Shown here piece after piece: positions 18,201 through 28,465 of a DNA stretch of 64,000 nucleotides. The stretch comes from Flavobacterium poyangense. Lineage in GTDB: Bacteria; Bacteroidota; Bacteroidia; Flavobacteriales; Flavobacteriaceae. Location of the stretch: contig NZ_JAALLN010000005.1 in the NCBI RefSeq assembly GCF_011751075.1, forward strand, positions 208,868 through 272,867, in the 5' to 3' direction. The translations under genes and the position numbers were made by a program. The notes beneath the pieces were generated by a model. It searched no databases. It was not told where the DNA came from and saw nothing but the letters and a program-made list of their open reading frames with translations. Within the stretch, counting starts at the first letter, position 1. The number at the start of each line of letters is the position of its first letter.

Positions 18201-21098
18201 ATAGTCAAATAGAATTCGAACCAATGTTTTATCGGCGGCTGTAATGGCATTGTAACGCGTTTGTTCCGTTTGCGAAGTAAACATCAGTGGGTTTTCTTTT
18301 GTAATCAAATGCGAGTTAATGCTTGTTGGAGGCATTAAAGTATTGGCAGGTTTAATGTTGGATTCGACACTTATCTGGCGACCCGATGATGCTCTGGAGA
18401 AAATATTGATTCCGTATCCCTGATAATAATAAGTATTGGTACCTGTTTTTTCCTGACGAACATTCATAATCGATTTTCCGGGTTCAGGAATGATAATCGG
18501 AGTCGGTTCGTAATTCGATGGTTTTAAATCTTTACCAATATTGTAATAAGCTGTATCAACTGATAACTCTTGTTTTTCCCAGTTAGCTGCGGAACCAATT
18601 TTATAGTCAACTCCCAAATAAATCGGAAATGTAAACGAACTTCCGTCATATTCCTGCGCCGATTTAAAAAAGTTATAAGAAGGGTTGATGTTAGTTTCCG
18701 TATCAATTTCGTAGTCCATAACATCATCCATAAACAAACTCAGATACCTTTTCTTTCCGTCAAGGCTGTATCCGTCCGGATTTGTAATTTTAGCAGACTG
18801 TCCTTCTTCTGAATTATTGTTTAAACCGGGAACAAGTTTGCTTAACTGAACCGGAATTGGCAAACGCTCCGTATTTACAGAAGTCGGAATACTCATAGAA
18901 AGGTGAAGTACTTCCTTTTCGGCAGTTCCACCTTCCAGATTGCCAAATGTGGTGTATTCAGTAAGATAAATAAATTCTCCAGAAAGAACTTCATCATCTA
19001 TATCAAGGCATCCCAAACCTAACATACGCGCAATATGATAGTCGTTTGCAGCAATGTTTAGCATATCCAGATTTGAAATTTCAGTTTCGTTTTTATCGTA
19101 TAACTGTTCTTCTCCGGGCTTAGGCTCATTTATCGGAATCGGATTTCCAAGTGAAACCGGCTCTTTTGCAGTTGGATTATTCGGGTTTTGACTTAACGTG
19201 ATGTATTGGTTTACTATACTTTTAATACTTTTTTCCTGAGTTGTTACCGGTTTGTCCCACCTGTCTTTGTAGTTGGCAATATTTACATATTCGTCGTCAT
19301 TGTATTTTAACCATTTTCCGTGTACGGCATTTAATTTAGGTTCTAATTGCTCAAATACTTTAGTATTGTTATCGCTTAAGGCATATTGCCCTTTATAGTC
19401 CCAAAGCCCGTTAGTATTGGCATTGGAAATAAAATCGGAATAAAGTTCAAAGTGAATCGAACTTAGTTGACAGCGCAAGGATTTGAGTCGGATGCTTCTT
19501 CCATTTTCTGCGACTACACGAACGTTATTGAGCTGATCAGAAGAAAAGGTTTTACGATTGGTAATTCTCTTGGTTGCAGCCATAGTGTTTTCAGAAACAG
19601 AAAGCGTTTCTAATTGTAGATTACTATTGCTGTTAACTGAAGATAAATTTAGTGTTGCAGCAAAAAACAGTTCACTTTTGTTTTCAATTTCCAGTAAGTG
19701 ACCTGAGTATTGCCCAATAAACCATGCGGGATTAATCAAAGGGTTATGTTGAATACTGTTATACGCTTCTTTATTTCTAAAATAGACGTAAAACAAGCCT
19801 CCTTTATTGGTTTTATAAATCCATAATGCTTTTTCAGCATCTACTACCTGAGGGGGTGTAGTAAAATCTATAGTAGTCACAACTTTGGTATAAGGCGCTC
19901 TGTACAGTTTAACAAAATCATTTGGTTTGTTAAAATTGGATCTTTCACCGGTAAACAAATTTCCTTTCGGAAGATGGTTATCTCCCAATTTTCCGGCCAG
20001 CATCCAACGCAGGTGGATTCCTTTTGTGCTGTCAATTCCTTTTGAACCCGCCGCAGCGATTTGCAAACTTGTCGACTGTAAAGCTTTAGCTCCGGTAGTA
20101 GTTCCTACTACATATAATTCTTTGGTTACAGTAAAATTAATGCGGTATCCGGCCAAATTTTTAACTTTGTTTAAAGCGATAGGAGCATTAAAGTTGCCGG
20201 TAGCCAATGGAGTTCCCTCAACACGGATGATAGCTTCAACCTGAGAAGATCCTGCAATTGTAATTGTATCTTGCAGTTTGAAAACCAAGCCACTTAAATT
20301 GCTGACATCATGAATTTTTGTCCCGGCATTTAGAGTAAGGGCAACACGGCTTTTGTTTTTAAGAACCAGGGTTCCAATTTCCTGATTGATAGCCAGTCCT
20401 TTTTTTAAAGTCGGGTAAACTAATTTGTTCTGAATAATGCTAACATTCGAAATACAGCCAATTTGCTCGGCAGCCAGATCAGCAGTAAGTTGGTTTAATT
20501 CATTTCCCAATGTACTAAAATCAGGAACTCTGATATAATCGGATTTGAGTATAGAACTTCCGTTTGTTTTTAGAACCGGGGCTTTTCCAAGAAAAGAAGT
20601 TAGTGGCGTTATTAATTCATTGATATTGTTTTCGGTACTGGTAACTCCGTACACAAAAAGCTGCGAGTTCCAATTTAGTTCTGTATACAACTCTTTTAGC
20701 GCATCAGAATTGTTTGATTGTAGTCCATCGGTAACAACAACAATAATATCCGGTATTACAGATAGATTTTTTACAGCTTGTAAACCCGATGCCCAATAAT
20801 CGGATTGTTTGTCAGCTCTGCCTGAACCAAATAAATTGGTCCAGGTTAGAAATGCTGTTTTATGGTCTGCTATTCTTTTTTGAAGAATATTATCAGGTCT
20901 TGTGGCACTATCGCTGTGCGACATTCCAATTAAAGAGAGTGTTATGTTACTCTGAGCCTGAGAATTGATAAATGAAGTCAGTCCGTCTTTAATTTGCTGT
21001 GCTTCGGTTGTATTGATCGAACCGGATTCGTCTACAACTATTGCTATATGGGTTTCGCAGCCTGAGAGCGGGCTTGCTTGAAGATTTATAGAACTCAT
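15267..21098 (-). CDS. Giant von Willebrand factor A domain protein
   Basis: A 1943-aa protein. Residues of about 15-205 form a vWA domain with an intact MIDAS start (Asp23-Glu-Ser25-Gly-Ser27) and DIIVVVTDGLQS further on. After a beta domain (210-330) there is a motif STKGIHLRWMLAGKLG near 365. An equivalent KKGIHLHWTLPKAL occurs in the 1182-aa protein of the other arm. The long centre is beta-rich, with several segments on money-like or ligand-like terms I cannot assign. The last about 110 residues look like fibronectin type III (KPVVFSWNKTTHNGKYHLYK). No signal peptide. It follows the 2447-aa gene by 23 bp. It is probably a metal-dependent protein-binding scaffold; the exact role is unknown. 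Confidence 0.7.
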   Translation of the reverse strand: MSSINLQASPLSGCETHIAIVVDESGSINTTEAQQIKDGLTSFINSQAQSNITLSLIGMSHSDSATRPDNILQKRIADHKTAFLTWTNLFGSGRADKQSDYWASGLQAVKNLSVIPDIIVVVTDGLQSNNSDALKELYTELNWNSQLFVYGVTSTENNINELITPLTSFLGKAPVLKTNGSSILKSDYIRVPDFSTLGNELNQLTADLAAEQIGCISNVSIIQNKLVYPTLKKGLAINQEIGTLVLKNKSRVALTLNAGTKIHDVSNLSGLVFKLQDTITIAGSSQVEAIIRVEGTPLATGNFNAPIALNKVKNLAGYRINFTVTKELYVVGTTTGAKALQSTSLQIAAAGSKGIDSTKGIHLRWMLAGKLGDNHLPKGNLFTGERSNFNKPNDFVKLYRAPYTKVVTTIDFTTPPQVVDAEKALWIYKTNKGGLFYVYFRNKEAYNSIQHNPLINPAWFIGQYSGHLLEIENKSELFFAATLNLSSVNSNSNLQLETLSVSENTMAATKRITNRKTFSSDQLNNVRVVAENGRSIRLKSLRCQLSSIHFELYSDFISNANTNGLWDYKGQYALSDNNTKVFEQLEPKLNAVHGKWLKYNDDEYVNIANYKDRWDKPVTTQEKSIKSIVNQYITLSQNPNNPTAKEPVSLGNPIPINEPKPGEEQLYDKNETEISNLDMLNIAANDYHIARMLGLGCLDIDDEVLSGEFIYLTEYTTFGNLEGGTAEKEVLHLSMSIPTSVNTERLPIPVQLSKLVPGLNNNSEEGQSAKITNPDGYSLDGKKRYLSLFMDDVMDYEIDTETNINPSYNFFKSAQEYDGSSFTFPIYLGVDYKIGSAANWEKQELSVDTAYYNIGKDLKPSNYEPTPIIIPEPGKSIMNVRQEKTGTNTYYYQGYGINIFSRASSGRQISVESNIKPANTLMPPTSINSHLITKENPLMFTSQTEQTRYNAITAADKTLVRILFDYYSIQEMENYPVPDGMTPENAVKPDPVNPDEETFADNFKIYYKDGLPAVEHAEIKAIDDVAADNLTAIITIGDYKMLSSGEEVKLTLNNTNKTRFIGGILTIDDQNYVIKGIDVFFKKNDKDQDVFNYALVEVLKKEVAESIQSNGDATIDSEQIKPIKKPVNGLCTLVQNMLTLSNWHRSLPLDFRVECPAIVGKVNKEIVQYLDKEGNGELQIEKTRGIWENAVISRELENTFKMKSNGSFELDAEGNTIPLIIKDAYEMNSDGSFKLDTDGKRIPLQDQKHLGLYKIVFSNYTLAQHPQFKAGNENSVEWFNGTIRLFTKSAVRAGSTIPVKTRKEFKVVRTENSGGTGNLVLYINDTNFKLGDYVNQTIAENYDEILLGEQKVNYYPSYRVYLYANPANGITAANILPRENESTHYSIFGISTHSNHFDYDSKISVPSPMYSVKVTEPARPEEVKGSLYATRPDFYNRSTYTFTTKYKHKPYGVLHYRANDEDLLNVLYKKETINNIREALKKLGGNNEVNFGNRWENFLNFDMLQSKTNYEFYPTTALPENQYRFPLPDHQQLIEAINEFVKWHNKAQGKTVPEITAITALNQVIISTQQGIEQNLLAIHFIEQAIHTAFVPLTEVPVVYEHIKGNNYVPIGKKQTIKDKNGYILKPTDPDFDIAPMMKIADPANNITQFTDFNLDGNSQNIYFYAVREMDIKMNFSQLSKVLGPVKLVASNPPQTPEIKRIMPIPENKVLGIKPSVQIELNAYETEYNIKKINIYRAASLQLAQSIRTMTPVKEILITKDTLSNHFDNVWTVYDDFSDQEFVPFAEGLFYRITVSREIEYEDASSTLLNPILNIDYAPSQPSKITATIIADSVSPQSPVLEATGVVTGTNGAILKPVVFSWNKTTHNGKYHLYKMNNQGNWEKHHEIVSNDKKITLPLLQTKPATDELLIKNEEGERIYHHFKVIAENSSGMFSSEEKILTL

Positions 21099-21121
21099 TT
21101 TTTTCTTATTTTTTTAAAGAT

Positions 21122-24100
21122 TTATATTTCCAACAATTGTTTAGCAACAGACAATGTCAGTGGCGTTTTGGTTCCTTCCTGAATACCTTCATTATTCCAC
21201 ATTCTGTATTCAAACAGGATGTTTAAGTCCATTTTTGGTATTTTTTTATTATCATGTACAAGCAATACCTGCGCGTAATCTTTAGAATACAGTACTTTAT
21301 ATTGCTCGTTATACTCATTAAGCACCTTGGTCGGATCAGCAGCGACATCAGCAGCGGAATACACTACTTTTATGCTGTCTTTAAGTTCTTTCAATGGTAT
21401 TTTAGGAATATTAAAAGGTTCCGGATTACGAATCAAAAGTGCAATGACTTCATTGGTATTGGTGTTGATAATTTTATTGACCTCCGTAGTTTGAGCAGGA
21501 TCCAAAGGAGACATTTTCAAAATTCCTTCGATAGCACGGTCAAACGGGTGCTGGTATTTTAGCGCCATACCGTCACTCAGCGTATTAGGCTGAGCATTAC
21601 TTACAGCCCATAAAGCTTCAATCTGATCCGGCGCCAGGTTTAATTTTACATCATACAAGGCTTTGTGTGACCCGTCAGAAGCTTTGTAACTTAGTACCTG
21701 CTCTTTAAAATCTTTATAACGCGAGGTCTGGAATCCAAATTGATGTACCAGAGTGTTTTTAGTCTCTTCTATTGTACTGTTTGGGTTCATTTTATAATAG
21801 TTGTTTGCTAAAACCGTATAAAGTTTAGAAGGTTTTAAATTTGTTAATTGAACAACATATCCGAACGATTTTGGTTTTAAAGGTTTACCCAATACGAGCG
21901 TACAATCCATTTTTGGATTACCCGTGATAAAGTTGTTTATCATTTGAATACCCAACGGAATTTTAGGGTCATTATCAGAAACCCAATCCGACTCTTTTTC
22001 TTCCGGTTTAGGGTAGGATGTAGGAGTCTTAGGAAGCGGAAACGGAATAAGAACGTCATTTAGCGGGTCTTTAATGATCAGATTTAGCTTAGCTTCAATT
22101 TTATCTCTGTTTCCGTAGACATCCCAATCTTTAAACATATGATAGACATAAGGATTGGAGAAAAATAAGGCGATCTTACATTGCTCATTTCCGTAGAAAA
22201 CGGGCTTTGCCTGTAGTAAACTTCCATCGGCATTCGGATACGAACGGTTGTAATCTAAATATTGCCTCAAAGAAGTCAATGGCGACTTCGATAAATTAGT
22301 AAGTTCATTAGTTGCCGTAGTTGGCTGCCCTACTGGATCCGGAACCGAATAGTGACCCATTGGTCCCATAGTTTTAAAGCCATAGAAATAGGTAAACTCT
22401 GTCGTTTTTTTATCGTTTACCGTATCTGTTAAGACAAAATCTAGGCAATAGGTTGTGTTTGGTCTCCATATTGGCTGAACTGTATTTTGTACAGCGGCCT
22501 GCATAGCTTTATTGTCTGCTTGTACGGCTTCTATAAGTGGAATAGTTGAATTATGGAAATGACTTTCTTTACTTAACCATTCGATACTTTGTACAGAAGT
22601 TTTATAATAAAGTTCTTCATCTTTATCATTGCTGCCTGCATTGGTACAGAGGATATCATTAGTGGTGATATAATTGGACGATTTCAGTTTATTCGCATAA
22701 ATAAATTCATCCATAAGTGTCAGATTGCTTGATGTAATGTTTGAATTGGTTAATGTTCCTATAGTTGAAATTAACGAAACAGTCGCTTGGGGACGCAAGG
22801 CACAGTTGTCAAATTGATCATTGAATAGTGAGAAATAGATCCCTTTTTCTTTAGGTTTAGAAGAAAGCATTATGATTTCATTTGACAGCGCTTCATTTTG
22901 AGCTTTGATGATGGTATTCTTTTCTTCCGGACTTCCTCTTTCAATTAATCGTTTTAGCTGCATCGTAAAATCAAAAGCAAACAGATACTTGGCATTATGT
23001 GCGAAAATTGATTCGTTATTTAATACATTTCCGGACAGCTGAATAGCAGAATCAAAAATGGTATCGTTTGTAATCATTTTTGTTGTCGTGCCGTCAATTT
23101 CTACAAGCGCGAATTTCTCATTCGTTTTTTTCACCGAAAGCAGGATTTTTCCATTTGCAAAAGCGGCATCTGTAATTTCGCTTATGGTCGTATCCGACAA
23201 TAGCTTAGTATCGGTAATAGTAATGGTCTTTCTCTGTATATCAGTATGTAAATAAATAAGTTTCTTGTCTTTTGTAATTAAACAGGATTCAGTATCATTA
23301 AGTTTTATCGCTTTTACTACAACAACGTCAATTTTTAAACGCTTCATATTAGTGCCGGCAGCCAACCAGTTAATATGGGTTTCGTTTTGGAGTGTGTTTA
23401 TCCACAACTTGTCTTCTTCACCAACATACAACAGATCATTATATCCAAGTGAGGAATTAGTAAAGTATTGTGTAGAATAAAGTGGCTCCAGCGAAGGATC
23501 CAGGTCCGCTAATAGAGTAGAAGCTTCCGGAATCTGACAGCCTACTATAAAATCATCGTTAACAACCGCTTGTCCAATTGTTTTACATTGTTTAGCATTA
23601 AGAGATTGCATTATTGTTAAATATCCTATTTGTTCTGTAGAAATTACAGTTACAATACCGTCCAGTAAACGTTCTCTCAGGATATTTCCTTTGGCGTCTA
23701 ACTGTAGTAAAACCGTTTTATCAGCTTGTGGCTGAAAAGTGATAATGTAAGTGTCTCTGTACTTAATCATTCTGTCAAAAACAAAAGGTTCTTTTCCTTT
23801 GTATCCGTAGTAGCGGGTAAAACTCAAAGTATTATTTGGTGCTTCGCTTGGTATAACATCATTTCCTGCTTCTATTTTTAATACATTTAATTCTGTCAGT
23901 AATTGGTTGTATTTTGCTGTATCAGTAGGAACTGAGATGGTAGAATTACCGTTTGCAGCGTTATAGGTTGTATTGAATAATGCTGCGATTTCATTTCGGA
24001 TTGCCTTAATACGTTGTGCTTTTGCAGCAATAGGAGTAATTACAATTTTATCAATTTTGGTTTTTGAGATAGGATCAACTTTTTCATCATATATGGTTAT

Positions 24101-27100
24101 TGCTTTTAAGAGTTCCGCTTTGGTGTAGCTAAGCTCTTCAACAATTGGATCTGTTGGCGATTTTCTGATTTTAACAGGTTCGTAAGTAATCAGTTTATCA
24201 CCTTCCTTTTTAACAATAGCGGTGTAGGCTTTTATTTTAACTTCTCTGGCTTGAGTGGTAATTTTTAATATTGGTTCAATTGCAGATTCCGGGAAAATAA
24301 TTTCCAGCTCATTATAATTTTCAAAGCTTAATGATTTGCGATAGTTGTGCGGGTTTCTTCCGCCTGTAATGCTCATAAAATCGCCACCTTCGATTCTGTT
24401 GTTTTCGATAATTTCGGGAGCTTCGCCAATTAGCTTAAAGTACAATCCGTTAATTTTATCAGCTTCATATTGTGTTGGAACATAATAACGCTTTCCAATT
24501 GGTTTGTTTAAGAAATTGGTTTGCTCGTTTTTAATACTTTCAGATTTACAGAATAGTTTAGACGGCGTGATGCCAAATTGCTCCGGAACTTGCCATCCGG
24601 GTTCTCCTGCACTTAAGAATGAAAAAGGATCCGTTGCTAAAACACGAATACTGTCGTATTGATCGATAGCTTTTTGCCATTGCGCCCAAGGTAAGTTCTG
24701 TACAAGTTCTCTTGTTGCCGTTTTATTTTCTACAACAGCTTCAAACGGATGATAGTTTTCCCAGGCGGTCCCATTCCATGATTTAATGGCAATAGATTTA
24801 ATAGCATATTGATGTTTGACCTGACGCAGTTTTCTTCCTGCCTGAGTGCTCACCGGAGGCATCATATCGGTATAGTTTTTGGCGTCACCGGTATAACCTC
24901 CAATTTTTGTAGATAAATCGGAATTTGGCAATAGCCCTTTGGCCATTTTAATATCGATGTAAGTATCCAAAGGAATAACTTTTTTAATAGCGTTTCCATC
25001 CGGGAGCGTAGGGAAATAATCAAGGGCGAAGGCTTGATTGGTAAGCATATGAACTCCTTTTACATTTTCGAGTGTTCTGTTGTCTTCTCCGTCACCTTCT
25101 GTGCCCATTGGAAGCGGACTGTAAGGAGTAAGGTCAACAGTTCGGTTAATGTCCCATTGAAGTTCTACTACAAAGTTTCTACGAACTCTTACAAAGGCAA
25201 TTTTTACACGAACACTTAATTCCAGTTTCGCATAAATCAAAAATGGTCTGAATGATTCTACAGAGAATATGGTGTCTAGGGCAATTTCAACATTAATGAT
25301 CCATAGTTTGATCTGAATACCTCCGCCGGCAGCAATATAACCTCCCATTTGCGGACGCTTGAACGAAATTTTTCCTCCCAACTCCAGATAGGCCCATAAC
25401 TTTACTTTGGCCGGACCAAAACTTTGTTGCAGTTTAAATTCCAATCGGGCACCAGCTTCAATTCCCTGAGCTGAAAGCATAATATAGGCTTTCGCAGTAA
25501 AGAGCGTTAAGATTCGGGCCGTGATCGGGTCCTTTTTCGATCCGATGTTAACATACCATGGTTTTTGATTTTTAAAGAAAAAACCGGCCTCTAGCAATGC
25601 ATGAAGCTGAAAAATTTGCCCACTGTCTTTTGGAATGCTGAAATCTGCTCCGGCAGCTAACTCTAACGAATCGTCACCAAACGCCACCATTGCAAAGAAA
25701 GGCGGGTTACTAGGGTCGGTTTCGATAAGCCCCAGTCGTCCGGAAATAACATTTAATCCTGCCTCAATATAAAATAAAGTAGGAAGTGATAATAACAACA
25801 TAGCTCTTAAAGACAACACATGTCCACCGTCTGCCACCGTCCCGAAGGTCGCTCCGGCACCAATAGAGAAGGGGGTACTATACTGCATAGAATCAGGAGG
25901 TCCGCTGAACTTTCTGATGTTAATTCCCGGTTTCGGATGTTTGTAATAGTCGTACCAGGAATCCTCTTTTTTTAATCCCGCTGCTTCTTTTGTGGCGACA
26001 TATCTAAAACCTAATAAACCTCTGAATGCAGAAATCGCAAGGAATCCCAACGGAATAGGCACCGGCAGATCAATATTAGCATCGATTAAAAACGCCGGAT
26101 ATTTAGGCATAAAACGCATGCCTACACCACCGGAAATTTTTGCTTTTGGCAGTTTTAAGGAAACCTCTCCCATAAATTCCTTAGATTTTCCCGGTTCAGG
26201 AAGTGAAATCATACCGTGAATGATAGCCATAGCAGAGGCTTCGGTTGCAGTTCCCGGAATAATAAGATCGACTTCAATGGTTTGTATCCTTAAGAAGGAA
26301 TCTTTTGGTCCCCCATCGGTAGAATAGTAGTATTTTATACCTTCACCACGAGCATCTACCCCAAGCGGGTTGATACTGATAGCGCCATCAAATCCCCAGA
26401 AATTATATTTGCGGTTGTTAATTTGTGTAGAACCAAAGTTAATGTTCGTGACTGACATTTTAACCGGTCCCAGATTGACAGCGAGACTCACAGGAATAGG
26501 AATGGAACCTCCTTCAACTTCAATATTACCATCACTGTAAAGACGCAGTTTTTCAACTTTAAATCCTTTTCCCTCCATTAAGGTTCCCATTAAAGTTGTT
26601 TCAGGGAAAGAAACCGTACAGGAAGTACCTAAATAGTAATCGTCATCTTGTTTCCCAAGTTCAAAACTATGGAAATCAAGATCTACCAAATCAAACAAAT
26701 TGGCTTTTTGCGGATTTTCCTTAGAGAATGAAGCTGTAAGATTAAAATCACCATCGTCATACAAATGCCCTTCAACACCAACAAGAAACGGATTATCGCC
26801 TTTTTTAAGCTTAGGAATTTCAATGGCTCCCTTAATATTGGACTCGACAACTTTGTTTTGTTTGAAAGTTATGTCAAATTTATTGAAGCCTACTTTGAAT
26901 CCATTTTCAGAAGAACCAATAGTTTTCCAAAGTGTGTTATCAGGATATAATGCTGATAAAAAGGTTTGATATTCTTTAGCATCATTAAAAGAGTAAGTTG
27001 TAGCCGGTTTAACAGTAGTAGAATCTATCGTTGGCAATGTTTTTAACGATAAAGGGTAATCGAAAGAATAAGGTAGATTTTTACTGTTTAATTCTTGTAA

Positions 27101-28465
27101 GAAGACAAGTAATGATTGGTAGTTGCTTATTTCTTTTTTATGAGCAACATCATCTGCACCTCTTTCGAACATCTTAATTGGGTAGTTGAAACCGAATTTG
27201 TCATTGAAATAGTTAAATGTATTGGTGGTATCCGGTATGGTCTCCAAATAAATTTTTCCAGAAAGTCCACCGGTACCCACTAATAATTCTGAAGCGCCTA
27301 TTCTTATTGTTTTGTTGGCTTTTTCATCTGGATTGCGAAACCATTTTGAAGGCAACGCAACCGAAACCGCACGTGCATAAACACCAACAAAATCATTTGG
27401 ACGGCCATCGATATCAGCTTCAGGGATATTTGTTTTTTTACTTAGATCTACTTTTAAAGTATCCAACTGAAGAATTAATCCCGTATTACCAATCATAGCA
27501 TATTTAGAAGGGGCTAGTGATCCTCCTAATTCTAACTGATAACCAATCCCTTCTTCGGTATCGGCATACAATTGTGCTTTGCCAAAAACAAACATCGATT
27601 TTGCTTGCTCTTCTCCAAAAGGAGCACCATTGTCAGTAACAGGTTTTAGTATGCTTCGAGGGAATTCAATCCCTGCACTCAAAGCTAAGGACGCTTTGGC
27701 CTTTGGAGTAATAATTCTTTTAATATGAGCCTCAATACCATCAGGAACCATAATATTATAGAATTCCTGTAGTTTTTGCTTGGTTTCGCCTAGATCTGAT
27801 TTTAAAATATAGATAGCAAACAATAGCAAAGGAATAGATTCTTTAATGAATGTACTGTTGTTAATAAGAGTAACAATACCATTGATCGATTGTTCTACAC
27901 CTTCAGGGAATTTTAATTCAGTAAAGCCAGGAGCAGCAACAAGCTCCGGTAATGTGTTGATATCGGCTAAAAGCTGCTCGTATTTTGTTTTTCCTGCCTG
28001 AGCGACAACAAAAGTATTTAACATGTGAGCTATAACTTGTTCTTCGCTAATGCGAAAAACCTGCAATCCCACAGAATAAAAATCTTTGACAGAAAAAGAA
28101 AAAGTACTTGAACTAAAAGTTTTGAGGAAGGCCAGAATTTCCCATTGGTATTCTAGGGTAATTGGAAATGATGAAATAGAAGAGTTTCCATTAAGATCTG
28201 GATTAAGTATAAGTCCCAGACCAAAAGGCAAAGGAATAGCTAGTTTTTCGCCTGTTACAATATCAAGGCTGTAAAAAGCAGAATCACCGCGATATCCTTT
28301 TGAGTATTGAAGGTTTTTGTAATGGATTTTATCAAAGATGGAATTCAAACCATTTTCGACAAACGATAAAAATTCAGGTAAATCATCTACAGTGACTATC
28401 TCGGATAATCGGGGATAATATCTTGCTGTAGGAATTGGAACTGCAGGAATTGGATTAGTTGGCAT
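21122..28465 (-). CDS. Giant beta-rich protein related to DUF6603-type proteins
   Basis: A 2447-aa protein without a signal peptide. Residues of about 250-1130 are long amphipathic beta-strand repeats (ASLALSAGIEFP, KAQLYADTEEGIGYQLELGG, YLELGGKISFKRPQMGGYIA). They resemble the DUF6603 protein at 41600-44875 in style and in aromatic strand ends, although the DUF6603 signature itself is less clear here. A jelly-roll-like region (about 1150-1480) follows, then propeller-like repeats (about 1530-1780) and FN3-like C-terminal domains. It is preceded by a 575-bp gap with no gene and may have its own promoter there. It is probably a scaffold or giant fibre. I do not recognise an enzyme motif. Confidence 0.6.
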   Translation of the reverse strand: MPTNPIPAVPIPTARYYPRLSEIVTVDDLPEFLSFVENGLNSIFDKIHYKNLQYSKGYRGDSAFYSLDIVTGEKLAIPLPFGLGLILNPDLNGNSSISSFPITLEYQWEILAFLKTFSSSTFSFSVKDFYSVGLQVFRISEEQVIAHMLNTFVVAQAGKTKYEQLLADINTLPELVAAPGFTELKFPEGVEQSINGIVTLINNSTFIKESIPLLLFAIYILKSDLGETKQKLQEFYNIMVPDGIEAHIKRIITPKAKASLALSAGIEFPRSILKPVTDNGAPFGEEQAKSMFVFGKAQLYADTEEGIGYQLELGGSLAPSKYAMIGNTGLILQLDTLKVDLSKKTNIPEADIDGRPNDFVGVYARAVSVALPSKWFRNPDEKANKTIRIGASELLVGTGGLSGKIYLETIPDTTNTFNYFNDKFGFNYPIKMFERGADDVAHKKEISNYQSLLVFLQELNSKNLPYSFDYPLSLKTLPTIDSTTVKPATTYSFNDAKEYQTFLSALYPDNTLWKTIGSSENGFKVGFNKFDITFKQNKVVESNIKGAIEIPKLKKGDNPFLVGVEGHLYDDGDFNLTASFSKENPQKANLFDLVDLDFHSFELGKQDDDYYLGTSCTVSFPETTLMGTLMEGKGFKVEKLRLYSDGNIEVEGGSIPIPVSLAVNLGPVKMSVTNINFGSTQINNRKYNFWGFDGAISINPLGVDARGEGIKYYYSTDGGPKDSFLRIQTIEVDLIIPGTATEASAMAIIHGMISLPEPGKSKEFMGEVSLKLPKAKISGGVGMRFMPKYPAFLIDANIDLPVPIPLGFLAISAFRGLLGFRYVATKEAAGLKKEDSWYDYYKHPKPGINIRKFSGPPDSMQYSTPFSIGAGATFGTVADGGHVLSLRAMLLLSLPTLFYIEAGLNVISGRLGLIETDPSNPPFFAMVAFGDDSLELAAGADFSIPKDSGQIFQLHALLEAGFFFKNQKPWYVNIGSKKDPITARILTLFTAKAYIMLSAQGIEAGARLEFKLQQSFGPAKVKLWAYLELGGKISFKRPQMGGYIAAGGGIQIKLWIINVEIALDTIFSVESFRPFLIYAKLELSVRVKIAFVRVRRNFVVELQWDINRTVDLTPYSPLPMGTEGDGEDNRTLENVKGVHMLTNQAFALDYFPTLPDGNAIKKVIPLDTYIDIKMAKGLLPNSDLSTKIGGYTGDAKNYTDMMPPVSTQAGRKLRQVKHQYAIKSIAIKSWNGTAWENYHPFEAVVENKTATRELVQNLPWAQWQKAIDQYDSIRVLATDPFSFLSAGEPGWQVPEQFGITPSKLFCKSESIKNEQTNFLNKPIGKRYYVPTQYEADKINGLYFKLIGEAPEIIENNRIEGGDFMSITGGRNPHNYRKSLSFENYNELEIIFPESAIEPILKITTQAREVKIKAYTAIVKKEGDKLITYEPVKIRKSPTDPIVEELSYTKAELLKAITIYDEKVDPISKTKIDKIVITPIAAKAQRIKAIRNEIAALFNTTYNAANGNSTISVPTDTAKYNQLLTELNVLKIEAGNDVIPSEAPNNTLSFTRYYGYKGKEPFVFDRMIKYRDTYIITFQPQADKTVLLQLDAKGNILRERLLDGIVTVISTEQIGYLTIMQSLNAKQCKTIGQAVVNDDFIVGCQIPEASTLLADLDPSLEPLYSTQYFTNSSLGYNDLLYVGEEDKLWINTLQNETHINWLAAGTNMKRLKIDVVVVKAIKLNDTESCLITKDKKLIYLHTDIQRKTITITDTKLLSDTTISEITDAAFANGKILLSVKKTNEKFALVEIDGTTTKMITNDTIFDSAIQLSGNVLNNESIFAHNAKYLFAFDFTMQLKRLIERGSPEEKNTIIKAQNEALSNEIIMLSSKPKEKGIYFSLFNDQFDNCALRPQATVSLISTIGTLTNSNITSSNLTLMDEFIYANKLKSSNYITTNDILCTNAGSNDKDEELYYKTSVQSIEWLSKESHFHNSTIPLIEAVQADNKAMQAAVQNTVQPIWRPNTTYCLDFVLTDTVNDKKTTEFTYFYGFKTMGPMGHYSVPDPVGQPTTATNELTNLSKSPLTSLRQYLDYNRSYPNADGSLLQAKPVFYGNEQCKIALFFSNPYVYHMFKDWDVYGNRDKIEAKLNLIIKDPLNDVLIPFPLPKTPTSYPKPEEKESDWVSDNDPKIPLGIQMINNFITGNPKMDCTLVLGKPLKPKSFGYVVQLTNLKPSKLYTVLANNYYKMNPNSTIEETKNTLVHQFGFQTSRYKDFKEQVLSYKASDGSHKALYDVKLNLAPDQIEALWAVSNAQPNTLSDGMALKYQHPFDRAIEGILKMSPLDPAQTTEVNKIINTNTNEVIALLIRNPEPFNIPKIPLKELKDSIKVVYSAADVAADPTKVLNEYNEQYKVLYSKDYAQVLLVHDNKKIPKMDLNILFEYRMWNNEGIQEGTKTPLTLSVAKQLLEI

